DNA from: Luteolibacter yonseiensis
Lineage (GTDB): Bacteria; Verrucomicrobiota; Verrucomicrobiia; Verrucomicrobiales; Akkermansiaceae
Length of the DNA: 64,000 bases
Assembly (NCBI RefSeq): GCF_016595465.1
Contig: NZ_JAENIK010000011.1
Location: 1,116,001-1,180,000, forward strand
Reading direction: 5' to 3'
Made by a program: the position numbers and the translations under genes. Positions 35,671-45,122 of the stretch are shown here, piece by piece. Within the stretch, counting starts at the first letter, position 1. Every line of letters begins with the position of its first letter. Below the pieces are notes generated by a model. It saw only the letters and a program-made list of their open reading frames with translations, was not told the DNA's origin and did no database searches.

Positions 35671-36006
35671 TCACCAGAATTTAACGCTGTTATAGAAATG
35701 GCCGAGACTGTTGCGGATGGCATCCCCCGCATGTTCGAGCGGCTCCTGGATAAGAGCTTCCTGATAGCTGTGCGATTGTCTGCCGGACATGATCAGCGCC
35801 CCTATGGCGATGCCGACACCGACCGCACCGAGGACGATGGGGAGTGGATTCTCGCGGATGCGCTCGCTGGCGCAGGTGGCGAGATGGCTGGCTTCCTTTG
35901 CCATGGCATCGCATGCGATGGCGGATTTTTCCCGGATGATTTGTCCGGTATGATCGAGCGTTTCGCGGATTTGTTCGGCAGGGTGGGTGGTGCTTTCGGT
36001 AGTCAT
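35671..36006 (-). CDS. YqjD/ElaB (DUF883)-like protein
   Basis: From the ATG at 36006 the protein has 111 residues. An N-terminal amphipathic helix region (IRETLDHTGQIIREKSAIACDAM) is followed by RENPLPIVLGAVGVGIAIGALI, the NP-x-x-xx-G membrane anchor typical of DUF883 proteins. A short tail comes after the anchor. In E. coli such proteins tether ribosomes to the membrane in stationary phase; here that is inference. It lies just after the next gene's end in a minus-strand cluster. Confidence 0.65.
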   Translation of the reverse strand: MTTESTTHPAEQIRETLDHTGQIIREKSAIACDAMAKEASHLATCASERIRENPLPIVLGAVGVGIAIGALIMSGRQSHSYQEALIQEPLEHAGDAIRNSLGHFYNSVKFW

Positions 36007-36031
36007 AAGAGTTATGGTTGGAATGTTGGAA

Positions 36032-36331
36032 TCAATGTTCGGAATCGTTGAAAAAATCTTCTTCCCAGCGGGTGCCGTGACTGGCCAGGTAGTTCGAAGG
36101 GTGTTCCGCTCCGAATTTCCGGATGAAACCTTGGACTTCCACGGAGGAGACCCAGTGTTTCGCGCCATGCGCATCGAGGAAGCAGTCCTCACCCGGCCTG
36201 TGTTCGTCTGTGAGCCTCATGATCTCGATTTGCTCCGCGATGGTGAGATCCTCATGTGCGGAAGGGCCTTTGGAAGAGTTTGACCGACTTGGGTTCTGCG
36301 TTGAATCCGCTGATGTGATTGAGGAGGACAT
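36032..36331 (-). CDS. Small soluble hypothetical protein
   Basis: The 99-residue protein starts with a Ser-rich, probably disordered segment. A short folded part follows (EQIEIMRLTDEHRPGEDCFLDAHGAKHW, then a C-terminal acidic tail). It is first in the cluster with the YqjD-like gene. I recognise no family. Confidence 0.55.
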   Translation of the reverse strand: MSSSITSADSTQNPSRSNSSKGPSAHEDLTIAEQIEIMRLTDEHRPGEDCFLDAHGAKHWVSSVEVQGFIRKFGAEHPSNYLASHGTRWEEDFFNDSEH

Positions 36332-36562
36332 GGGCGTGGTGAGGGGTTCGTGATTATTCCTGATGCAGATCGTATTCCGGAGTGGTGTGGTTCGTAAGTG
36401 TCTATATGTGATACTGTTGTATTTTGATGTCGATTGATGCCGTGCAATTCACATCACTCCCATTTCTGAAATGATGCAAAAATCCCGATAATGGAAATCA
36501 GGAACGTGAATTTATAATTCTCCTCGCGCTGATATGGAAATGGTGCGACATCATCGCAAGGA

Positions 36563-37435
36563 ATGCTCCGCTTCAGCCATCATCGCGACCCCGCCGAATC
36601 GCTCCGCGAGTATGGACGCGGCATCGCCGGAGGCCTGATGTTTTCACTGCCTCTCCTTTATACGATGGAGGTGTGGCAATCCGGATTCATGCTCCATCCG
36701 GGACGAATCCTGATCTATGCCGTCACCACTTTCGGACTGCTCCTTTTGTACAACCGTTTTGCCGGGCTGCGGCGGGATGCCTCGTTTATCGAGGTGTTGA
36801 TCGATTCCGTGGAGGAAATGGGAATCGGGGTGGTCCTGTCCGCCCTGGTGTTATGGCTCACGGGAAGGATCGAGGGAGGGATGGATTTGTTGGAGATTTT
36901 CGGAAAGATCGTGATGGAGGGGATGACGGTCGCGATCGGCGTATCGGTGGGGACCGCGCAGTTGGGTGCGCCTTGCGAGGGGGATGAGGGATTTTCCGAG
37001 GAGGAGGATGTGAACGGCTTTTTTCCACAACTCGCCCTGGCATTGTGTGGAGCGGTGCTTTTCGCCTCGAATGTGGCGCCAACGGAGGAGATCTCGGTGA
37101 TCGCCATGGAAAGTCCGCCGGCGAAACTTCTGCTCATCGCCCTGTTCTCGATCCTGATGGGGTCTCTGATCCTTCAATTTTCCGGTTTCCGGGGGGCGAA
37201 ACTCCATGTCGCGCGGGACACGGCGATGCAGTCGGTCCGGGGCATCGTCTCTACCTACGCCGTGGCATTGGTGGTGTCGGCTGGATCGCTGTGGTTTTTC
37301 GGCAAGCTGGATGGCGAGCCTTTTTCCCAAGCGATGGCGCAGGTCGTCGTGCTGGGTTTTCCGGCGACGCTGGGGGCATCCGCCGGACGGTTGCTGCTGC
37401 AAGTGGGTGATAGCGCGAAATCCAAAGACTCATGA
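36563..37435 (+). CDS. TIGR02587-like integral membrane protein
   Basis: The 290-residue protein has about seven membrane segments. It carries YGRGIAGGLMFSLPLLYTMEVWQSGF at the N-terminus and SNVAPTEEISVIAMESPPAKLLLIALFS in the middle, features I associate with the uncharacterised TIGR02587 family. Its TGA overlaps the ATG of the next gene (37432-37435), a pairing known for TIGR02587 and TIGR02588. Function is unknown. Confidence 0.8.
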   Translation: MLRFSHHRDPAESLREYGRGIAGGLMFSLPLLYTMEVWQSGFMLHPGRILIYAVTTFGLLLLYNRFAGLRRDASFIEVLIDSVEEMGIGVVLSALVLWLTGRIEGGMDLLEIFGKIVMEGMTVAIGVSVGTAQLGAPCEGDEGFSEEEDVNGFFPQLALALCGAVLFASNVAPTEEISVIAMESPPAKLLLIALFSILMGSLILQFSGFRGAKLHVARDTAMQSVRGIVSTYAVALVVSAGSLWFFGKLDGEPFSQAMAQVVVLGFPATLGASAGRLLLQVGDSAKSKDS

Positions 37436-37827
37436 GAAAATCCACACCAGAGAATCCGACGAAGAACCTGCTGGAGTGGACGGTCTTCGGTATCAGCAGC
37501 GGGCTGGTGCTGGTCACTCTCACCCTTCTGACACTCGCCGCTTTCGGGGTGGAGGAAGGACCTGCGGAAATGCGCGCGGAAACGGGAACGCCTGTGAGCA
37601 AGGACGGTTGGATACGCATTCCTGTGACGGTGAAAAACAACGGAGAACGCGTCGCCGCAAACGTGGAGGTGAAGGTCTGCCTCGGGCACGGCGAGGGGAA
37701 GCGGGAGGCCGGATTCACCATCGACTTCGTGCCGCGTGGCGGCAGCAGGGCGGGAGCGGTTTCCTTCCGTGAAACGGGAGAACCCGCAGTAGTGGAGTGT
37801 GAGGTGATCGGCTATGAAGAGCCGTGA
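37432..37827 (+). CDS. TIGR02588-like membrane-anchored protein
   Basis: The 131-residue protein has one membrane segment (about 18-38) and an external beta-sandwich-like domain (IRIPVTVKNNGERVAANVEVKVCLG, then FTIDFVPRGGSRAG). It fits the TIGR02588 partner of the overlapping upstream gene. The two probably form one membrane complex of unknown role. Confidence 0.78.
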   Translation: MRKSTPENPTKNLLEWTVFGISSGLVLVTLTLLTLAAFGVEEGPAEMRAETGTPVSKDGWIRIPVTVKNNGERVAANVEVKVCLGHGEGKREAGFTIDFVPRGGSRAGAVSFRETGEPAVVECEVIGYEEP

Positions 37828-37831
37828 ATTT

Positions 37832-38989
37832 TCATATTCTGCGACGGCGGAACGTCATGGCGATCCCCAGGGCTAGCATTGCTCCGCATGACGGTTCGGG
37901 GATGGATGCCAGATCGATCATCCATGCCTCGGGTATTCCTTCGGCGTTCAGACCGTTACCGACGATTTTCAGACCATTGGCGCTGATTCCGGTCGCGTCC
38001 TCCAGCGTCCAGCCGGCAAAGGCCGCCTGGCCGGCCAAGAATGCGTTGAGATCCCAGACATCTCCGGTCCGGGTGTCCCACAAAGCCGCCAGATCGTTTG
38101 AGACTCCCACCGCCCACTGTCCGTCGCTGGTGAGGGCGTAGGTCTGGCTGATGGTGCCTTCCTCAATGGAAAGGGAACTCATCGTCACGAGACCGGCGGC
38201 GGTCCAGGCGAAGGCGGTCTGGGATGTCGAAGCTCCGACTGAAAACGCGCCGACGATGGTGGAGCCATCCGCCGAGATGCCCATCGCGTCGCTCCATGAG
38301 GCGTCGGGGATTGCGATCGTCCGGGTGCCCTCCGCCTCGCTCCAGACAAACGCGAATTCGCCATCCGTCGCGGACGACGCGCCGACGATGGTGGAACCGT
38401 CACCCGAGATGCCGTGCACGTGGCTCATGCCACTTTCTCCACCGGGCAATAGAGGAATGGAGGTGATCCCGTCCGCCGCGGTCCAGCGGAACGCGTTCGG
38501 GCCGGAACCCGCGACCACCGAGCCATCGGCGGAAACAACATCCGCCGTTCCATAATTGTTGTCCACCACTCCGGTTTCATACGGAAGCGTCACCAAGCCG
38601 CCGGCCTCCGACCAGCGGTAACCGGTGACGGTGCCTGCGGTCAGATCCAGTTCCATCCCGACGACCACCGAGCCATCCGCGGAAACAGCGTGTCCCTGGC
38701 TCAGCGGAACGTCCGCTTCGCTGGATTTCGGGATGGGGGTCATGACCCCGTCCTTCCAGCGGTAGGACCATAGGAATTCCCCGATCGCGGAACCACCCAC
38801 CACCGTCGAACCATCTGCGGAAAGCCCGTATGCCGTGCTGTAGGCATCGGGTTCGGAAAGAAAACCCAACCCTTGGAAGAGTGCTCCCTCCACGGCCATG
38901 GTCGTGGCGGCGCAGGCGGTCAACAGCGAGGAAAGGGAGCGCCTGAACGTGAGGGAAACAAATCCATCGGACCGATAGGAAACTGCCAT
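37832..38989 (-). CDS. PEP-CTERM protein with HAF-type extracellular repeats
   Basis: The 385-residue protein has an N-terminal signal region (LSSLLTACAATTMAVEG). Repeats of about 45-55 residues follow, each built on GISADGSTIVGA and AFVWSEAEG, the HAF repeat pattern. It ends with IPEPSCGAMLALGIAMTFRRRR: a PEP motif, membrane helix and basic tail. The tail is the PEP-CTERM signal processed by exosortase, which is not in the window. The protein is presumably exported and anchored or released with exopolysaccharide. Confidence 0.9.
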   Translation of the reverse strand: MAVSYRSDGFVSLTFRRSLSSLLTACAATTMAVEGALFQGLGFLSEPDAYSTAYGLSADGSTVVGGSAIGEFLWSYRWKDGVMTPIPKSSEADVPLSQGHAVSADGSVVVGMELDLTAGTVTGYRWSEAGGLVTLPYETGVVDNNYGTADVVSADGSVVAGSGPNAFRWTAADGITSIPLLPGGESGMSHVHGISGDGSTIVGASSATDGEFAFVWSEAEGTRTIAIPDASWSDAMGISADGSTIVGAFSVGASTSQTAFAWTAAGLVTMSSLSIEEGTISQTYALTSDGQWAVGVSNDLAALWDTRTGDVWDLNAFLAGQAAFAGWTLEDATGISANGLKIVGNGLNAEGIPEAWMIDLASIPEPSCGAMLALGIAMTFRRRRI

Positions 38990-39052
38990 GCCGCACTAAC
39001 CATAAATCCGATGGATCTGACAAGGATTCTCTCCTTGGGGGAGGGGGATCGC

Positions 39053-40012
39053 TCAGATCACACCATTCGCGCAATTGCACTCACCCTCGCCCTTCAGCGC
39101 GTTGATGAGGTTCGTCAGGGATTTCATTGCCTGGCGTGGCACGCTCTCGAAGGTCCGCGAGCCGACGTGTGGCGTGATGATCACCTTCGGGTGGTGCAGC
39201 AGCGGGTGATCCGCCGGAGGGGGTTCCTCGTCGAGGACGTCCGCCGCGTAGCCCGCGAGTTTTCCGGAATCCAGCGCGGCGATGACCGCCGCCTGGTCGA
39301 TGAGTTCGCCACGACCGGTGTTGATGACCCACGAGCCTTCGGGCATGAGGGCGAGGCGCCCGGCATTCACGCAGTGGAGGGTTTCGGCGTTCAGCTTGGT
39401 ATGCGGGCTGATGATGTCCACGGAGGAAAACAATGAATCGAGCGAGTCATGGCGCGTGATCTGGAATTCGGAGGCGATGTCCTCCGGCCAGTAGTTTCCA
39501 TACGCATGCACCTCCATCCCGAAGGCGCGCGCGCGACGTGCCACTTCCTGGCCGATGCGGCCGAGACCGATGAGGCCGATCTTTTTCTCGAAAAGCTCGT
39601 TGCCGGTTTTCCGGTCCCAGCGTCCGGCGCGGGTGCCGTCGATGGCATAGGCGAAATTCTTCGCCAGGGCGAGCAGCAGCAGGAACGTGTGCTCGGCGAC
39701 GGTGTCGTGGTTTACTCCGGGGGTGAAAAGCACGGGGACGTTCAGATCCTTCGTCGCGGGGATGTCGATCTTGTCGAGGCCGATGCCATACTTGGAGATC
39801 ACCTTCAGGCGCGGCAGGGATTTTTCAATGACCGCGCGGGTGATGCCGTCGTCACCGCAGAGAAAGGCGTCGAAGTCGCCGGCGAGTTCCAGCATGCGGG
39901 CTTCGGAAAGCGGGCCGCGCTCGCGGACGATTTCCCAGCCCTGGGATTCCATGAGGGCGTGGTGGGGGCCGGGAGTGTCTTGATAACTGCAGGTCGTGAG
40001 GAGGATGCGCAT
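39053..40012 (-). CDS. D-isomer-specific 2-hydroxyacid dehydrogenase (phosphoglycerate dehydrogenase-like)
   Basis: From ATG 40012 it has 319 residues. An N-terminal catalytic half ends in VLFTPGVNHDTVAEHTFLLLLALAK. The NAD-binding GLIGLGRIGQEVARRARAFGMEVHAYG follows, then the catalytic Arg in INTGRGELID, the Glu in DVLDEEPPP and the His in ITPHVGSRTFE. The substrate cannot be fixed; SerA-type 3-phosphoglycerate oxidation is one option, but there is no ACT domain. Confidence 0.88.
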   Translation of the reverse strand: MRILLTTCSYQDTPGPHHALMESQGWEIVRERGPLSEARMLELAGDFDAFLCGDDGITRAVIEKSLPRLKVISKYGIGLDKIDIPATKDLNVPVLFTPGVNHDTVAEHTFLLLLALAKNFAYAIDGTRAGRWDRKTGNELFEKKIGLIGLGRIGQEVARRARAFGMEVHAYGNYWPEDIASEFQITRHDSLDSLFSSVDIISPHTKLNAETLHCVNAGRLALMPEGSWVINTGRGELIDQAAVIAALDSGKLAGYAADVLDEEPPPADHPLLHHPKVIITPHVGSRTFESVPRQAMKSLTNLINALKGEGECNCANGVI

Positions 40013-40318
40013 GGGGGAGAGAGAAAAGACTCCGGAAGCAAGAATCAAGATACCTGTTTGGAGAAACGCATGATTTGTGGGAAAATGGTTGTCGTTAGAG
40101 AAATGTGAGCCGCGGAATTCACGAAAAGCCCTTGGAAATGGGATTTTTTCATCAATTCCGCATCCGGGTGTCGGGTTATGGTTTGAAATTTCGTATGCAT
40201 TGATCCGGCGCGCCTGTTCATGGTTTTGGTGGTCTCCTGTCTACCGACAGGAGCGTTGATTTTTCAAAAATGTCATCCTCTCTGGACTTGCCGGGCGGGT
40301 AGGTTGTAGCCTTGTCGC
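40013..40318. other. Intergenic region upstream of dusB
   Basis: This 306-base gap separates two divergent genes and carries no credible frame. Its one clear feature is a perfect 8-bp hairpin (40234-40253) about 65 bases before the dusB start codon. Confidence 0.45.
40234..40253 (+). other. Perfect 8-bp hairpin upstream of dusB
   Basis: CTCCTGTC (40234-40241) pairs with GACAGGAG (40246-40253) around a TACC loop. A five-T run follows after six bases, so it could be a weak terminator or a leader structure of the dusB transcript. Confidence 0.4.
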
Positions 40319-41317
<999 letters not shown>

Positions 41318-41404
41318 AGTATTGTTGGCGATGAAAGATTGCGGGTCCCGACCCGTTTTGGGAGACAGGCGATTCCGCCAGATTCCTCATCGTCACCATA
41401 ACCC

Positions 41405-44400
41405 ATGAATCCTGCTTTCCGTACTTTGCTGCCGATTTTTTCCGGATGTGTCTTGTCCGGCGAGGTCATTGCGGAGGATGCGCCCATTTCATTCAATGAG
41501 TCGATCCAACCGATCCTTTCGGAAAATTGTTATCATTGTCACGGCCCGGACTCGGGCACACGCGAGCCGAAGAAAGAGCCGCTCCGGTTGGACCGGGAGA
41601 AATTCGCATTTCAGAATCGCGAGGATGGCAAGCCTGTGATCGTGAAGGGGGATGCCGCCGCTTCCCTGCTGGTGCAGCTCATCAAGTCGAAGAATCCGGA
41701 CGAGGTGATGCCACCTGTGAAATCCCATAACCAACTGACGGCCGAGGAAATCGTGTTGGTGGAGAAATGGGTGCAACAGGGGGCGAAGTATGAGGAGCAT
41801 TGGTCCTTCATTCCGCCGAAGCGTGCGGAGGTTCCGAAGGTTGCCGCCCCCCAGTTGGTGAACAATCCCATCGATGCGTTCATCCAGGAGAAACTTTCGG
41901 AAAAGGCACTGGCTCCCGGTCCGGATGAGGACCCCCGCACGCTCGTCCGCCGGGCCGCGCTGGACCTTACCGGACTTCTGCCGGATGCGGCGGACGTGGA
42001 GGCTTTCGTCAAGAATCCGACCAAGGAAGCATATCAGAAGTATCTTGATAAACTTTTCGCGACACCGGCATACGCCGAGCACCGGACCCGCTATTGGTTG
42101 GACTACTCGCGCTATGCGGACACACACGGGCTGCATTTCGACAACGTGCGCTCGATCTGGCCGTACCGCGACTATGTCATCCGTTCGTTCGCCTCGAACA
42201 AACCCTATGACGCCTTCGTCCGCGAGCAGCTTGCCGGAGACATGATTCCGGCCAGCTCGGCGGATACATGGATCGCCACGGGCTATGTGCGTTGCAACGT
42301 TTCGACCAACGAAGGCGGCACCATTCCGGAGGAGGTGCATGCCAACAATACCCGGGATCGCGCCGAGGCGTTCGGCGCGACATTCCTCGGCCTGACGGTG
42401 GGATGCGCCGCCTGCCATGATCACAAGTTCGACCCCACGGCCCAGCGGGATTTCTATTCGCTTGCCGCGTTTTTCAACAACACCGCCGAGAAGGCGTGGG
42501 ATGAGAACATCGCCGACACCCAGCCCGTGCTCCGCGTCCCCGCGGATGACAAGCGCGCGGAGTTCGACGCGGCGATCGTCCGCCGTTCGCAGGCGGCGGC
42601 GAATTATGAGAAACGCCGGGCCGCCGCGCCCGTGAATTTCAAAAAATGGCTTTCCGGCGGACACAAGCCATCGGTTGTTTCTCCGACGGACCTGCAACTC
42701 CGTCTGAAGCTGGACGAAGGGAAGGGAGACGTTGTGAAAAACTCCGCTCCCGGGGCGAAGACGCCGGACTACAAGGCGGACACGAACCCCCTCGTCTGGG
42801 GCGAGCAGGTGTGGCTCTGGCCGTCCGCGAGGATGGAGATCGCCACGAATCTCGTGATGCCGGATCAGGGAGACTTCGAGTCGGACGAATCGTTCTCCGC
42901 GTCCATGTGGATCAATCTCCGGATGAAGACGAGCAACGCCACCACCGGCAACGGTCCGCTTCTCGCCCGCATGGGTGACGCATCCATGGAAAACCATCGC
43001 GGCTGGGATTTTTTCATCGATGGTGACAAGCTCGTGGTGCACATCATTTCCAAGTGGCCGGACCAGGCCATCCGCGCCGACACGCCGGGTATTCCGCGCG
43101 GCGAGTGGGTGCACGTGGGATTCAGCTATGACGGCTCCGCCAAGGGGGAAGGCGTGAAATTCTACGTGAATGGACAAGAGCGCCCGACGAGCACTCCGAC
43201 GAACACCCTCAAGCCCGGGCTGACCATCAGGAACAAGCTGCCGCTGCAACTCGGCGTGCGGGCCGGTGGCGAGCGCATGCGCGAAACGGCCTATCAGGAC
43301 GTGCGCCTCTATCATCGCAAGCTCGATGCCGCGGAGTTCGCCCGCCTGCCTTATGAGGATCTCAGCGCCGAAATCCTCGCCGCCTCACCAGATCCTCAGA
43401 AATGGACGGCCCGCCAGCGGTTCGTCGCCCTCGATCAGTATTTCCTGCCATCCGCCGATCCGGAGGCCGCCCGTTTCAAAAAGGAAATGGAGGCCGCCGA
43501 CGCCGACATCGAGCGCCTTGGCAAGGATGGCATGGCCACCCTCATCACGCGCGAGCGTGAGACTCCGGCAACCGCGTGGGTGTTGGATCGCGGGGTTTAC
43601 TCGGCGCGGAAGGAAATGGTCGTACCCGCCACGCCGGATTTCCTGCCTCTGCCGAACCAATCCTCGAACCGGCTCGAACTCGCGGAATGGTTGTTCAAGC
43701 CCGAGAATCCGCTCTTCGCCCGCGTCACCGTGAATCGTATCTGGCAGGAGGTCTTCGGCACCGGCCTCGTGGAGACTCCGGACGACTTCGGCATCATGGG
43801 CGCGCGCCCTTCCAATGAAAAATTGCTGGACTGGCTTGCCGTCGAATTCCGCGAGTCCGGCTGGAATGTAAGGCATATGTACGAGCTGCTGCTCACCTCG
43901 CACGCCTACCGGCAGAGCAGCCAGGTGACACCGGAGGCGCTCGCCGCGGATCAGGGCAACCGTCTGCTCTCCCGTGGTCCGCGTTTCCGGATGGATGCCG
44001 AGGTGCTGCGTGACACCGCCCTTCAGGCATCCGGCCTGCTTGCGACGAAGGTCGGCGGACCGCCGGTGAAGTCCTACCAACCCGAAGGTCTGTGGGAGGC
44101 CGTCTCCATGCCCGAGTCGAACACGCTGCACTACAAGCAGGATTCCGGCGAGGCGCTCTACCGCCGGTCCATGTATTCCTTCTGGAAACGGTTCGCTCCG
44201 CCGCCGTCGCTGGAGACCTTCGACGCCACCGCCCGCGAGGTGGTTTGTTCCCGCCGTGCGAGGACCAACACACCGTTGCAAGCGCTGGTCAGCATGAATG
44301 ATCCGCAGTTCTTCGAAGCGGCCCGCAAGCTCGCGGAGCGCGCGATCCAGAATTCCAGCCAACCGGCGGAACGCTTCAATTATCTCTCGGAAACCCTGAT

Positions 44401-44611
44401 GGCCCGTCCGCTTGCCCAGAAGGAGGTGAACCAACTCACCAAGCAACTGGAGGCTTTCTCCAAGCACTACCGCGAGAACGCCCAGGACGCGAAGGACGTC
44501 CTCACCACCGGTGAAGCTCCGGCGAACCCCTCGCTCGACCCCATCGAAGTCGCCACCTGGGCGATGATGTGCAACCAGTTCCTCAACCTCGACGAAACCC
44601 TGACGAAATGA
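41405..44611 (+). CDS. Secreted DUF1549/DUF1553 protein with cytochrome-c-type N-terminus and LamG domain
   Basis: The 1068-residue protein is of the planctomycete-cytochrome type. A signal peptide precedes one CYHCH heme-binding motif at 42-46. DUF1549 follows at about 150-355 (LVRRAALDLTGLLPDAADVEAF, CAACHDHKFDP). A LamG/concanavalin-like insert spans about 425-650 (FSASMWINLRMKT, GEWVHVGFSYDGSAK) and DUF1553 about 760-1020 (RVTVNRIWQEVFGTGLVETPDDFG, RSMYSFWKR, RRARTNTPLQALVSMNDP). Such proteins, paired with DUF1501 proteins, are thought to act in degradation of complex polysaccharides. The DUF1501 partner lies 0.5 kb downstream, past a small inserted module. Confidence 0.93.
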   Translation: MNPAFRTLLPIFSGCVLSGEVIAEDAPISFNESIQPILSENCYHCHGPDSGTREPKKEPLRLDREKFAFQNREDGKPVIVKGDAAASLLVQLIKSKNPDEVMPPVKSHNQLTAEEIVLVEKWVQQGAKYEEHWSFIPPKRAEVPKVAAPQLVNNPIDAFIQEKLSEKALAPGPDEDPRTLVRRAALDLTGLLPDAADVEAFVKNPTKEAYQKYLDKLFATPAYAEHRTRYWLDYSRYADTHGLHFDNVRSIWPYRDYVIRSFASNKPYDAFVREQLAGDMIPASSADTWIATGYVRCNVSTNEGGTIPEEVHANNTRDRAEAFGATFLGLTVGCAACHDHKFDPTAQRDFYSLAAFFNNTAEKAWDENIADTQPVLRVPADDKRAEFDAAIVRRSQAAANYEKRRAAAPVNFKKWLSGGHKPSVVSPTDLQLRLKLDEGKGDVVKNSAPGAKTPDYKADTNPLVWGEQVWLWPSARMEIATNLVMPDQGDFESDESFSASMWINLRMKTSNATTGNGPLLARMGDASMENHRGWDFFIDGDKLVVHIISKWPDQAIRADTPGIPRGEWVHVGFSYDGSAKGEGVKFYVNGQERPTSTPTNTLKPGLTIRNKLPLQLGVRAGGERMRETAYQDVRLYHRKLDAAEFARLPYEDLSAEILAASPDPQKWTARQRFVALDQYFLPSADPEAARFKKEMEAADADIERLGKDGMATLITRERETPATAWVLDRGVYSARKEMVVPATPDFLPLPNQSSNRLELAEWLFKPENPLFARVTVNRIWQEVFGTGLVETPDDFGIMGARPSNEKLLDWLAVEFRESGWNVRHMYELLLTSHAYRQSSQVTPEALAADQGNRLLSRGPRFRMDAEVLRDTALQASGLLATKVGGPPVKSYQPEGLWEAVSMPESNTLHYKQDSGEALYRRSMYSFWKRFAPPPSLETFDATAREVVCSRRARTNTPLQALVSMNDPQFFEAARKLAERAIQNSSQPAERFNYLSETLMARPLAQKEVNQLTKQLEAFSKHYRENAQDAKDVLTTGEAPANPSLDPIEVATWAMMCNQFLNLDETLTK

Positions 44612-44636
44612 TCTATGAGGGATGATGGATGATCAA
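44609..44636 (+). repeat. Left arm of a 28-bp inverted repeat around the four-helix-bundle gene
   Basis: Bases 44609-44636 match the reverse complement of 45086-45113 at 27 of 28 positions (G at 44620 against A). The arm begins at the stop codon of the DUF1549/1553 gene. The 10-mer GATCTATGAG within it recurs directly at 44638-44647, at the start of the enclosed gene. Confidence 0.85.
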
Positions 44637-44642
44637 AGATCT

Positions 44643-45041
44643 ATGAGTGAAGAAGTAGAGAAAGAGAGAAAGCGTGAATCTCTGGAAGAACGTTTGCTCG
44701 AATATGCCGCCGCTTGTATCCGCAGCGCCGAAAGGCTTCCGGGAAGCACTGCAGGTAGGCATGTTTGCGGACAGTTGATCCGCGCGGGGACGGCTCCCAT
44801 GGCTCATCACGGCGAGGCCCAAGGTGGCGAATCTGCTGATGATTTCATTCATAATATGTCCATCGCGCTTAAAGAACTTCGGGAGTCCGAACGTTGGTTA
44901 CAATTGATTGTCCGCGTGCCGATGCTGGAAGATGTCGGACCATTGACAAAAATCCTCAAGGAATCAGACGAGCTTCAAAGGACTTTTTATGCTTCCATCC
45001 AGACCGCCCGTCTTAAATCCAAACGCCGTCCACCTCTCTGA
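44643..45041 (+). CDS. Four-helix-bundle protein (S23/Avd-like family)
   Basis: From ATG 44643 the protein has 132 residues and is nearly all helical: KRESLEERLLEYAAACIRSAERLPG, GRHVCGQLIRAGTAPMAHHGEAQG, DFIHNMSIALKELRESERWLQLI and a last helix with LTKILKESDELQRTFY. This is the S23 family found in 23S rRNA intervening sequences and as Avd in diversity-generating retroelements. No reverse transcriptase or rRNA is nearby. It sits between the DUF1553 and DUF1501 genes inside a 28-bp inverted repeat, so it looks like an inserted unit. An ATG at 44622 inside the left arm is less likely. Confidence 0.85.
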   Translation: MSEEVEKERKRESLEERLLEYAAACIRSAERLPGSTAGRHVCGQLIRAGTAPMAHHGEAQGGESADDFIHNMSIALKELRESERWLQLIVRVPMLEDVGPLTKILKESDELQRTFYASIQTARLKSKRRPPL

Positions 45042-45085
45042 TCGTGTTTTTTTCATGGCTCTCTTTTTCTTCAATTCGTCGATCA

Positions 45086-45113
45086 TTGATCATCCATCAT
45101 CTCTCATAGATCA
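45086..45113 (-). repeat. Right arm of the 28-bp inverted repeat
   Basis: This arm pairs with 44609-44636, 27 of 28 bases matching. It ends 9 bases before the ATG of the DUF1501 gene. The two arms bound a 505-base unit that holds a single gene. Confidence 0.85.
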
Positions 45114-45122
45114 CTTTATCTT

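Noticed and set aside
41489..43315. Long open frame (about 600 codons) on the minus strand
   Set aside because: It is antisense to the well-supported DUF1549/DUF1553 gene and its translation has no domain pattern; high GC gives long open shadows.
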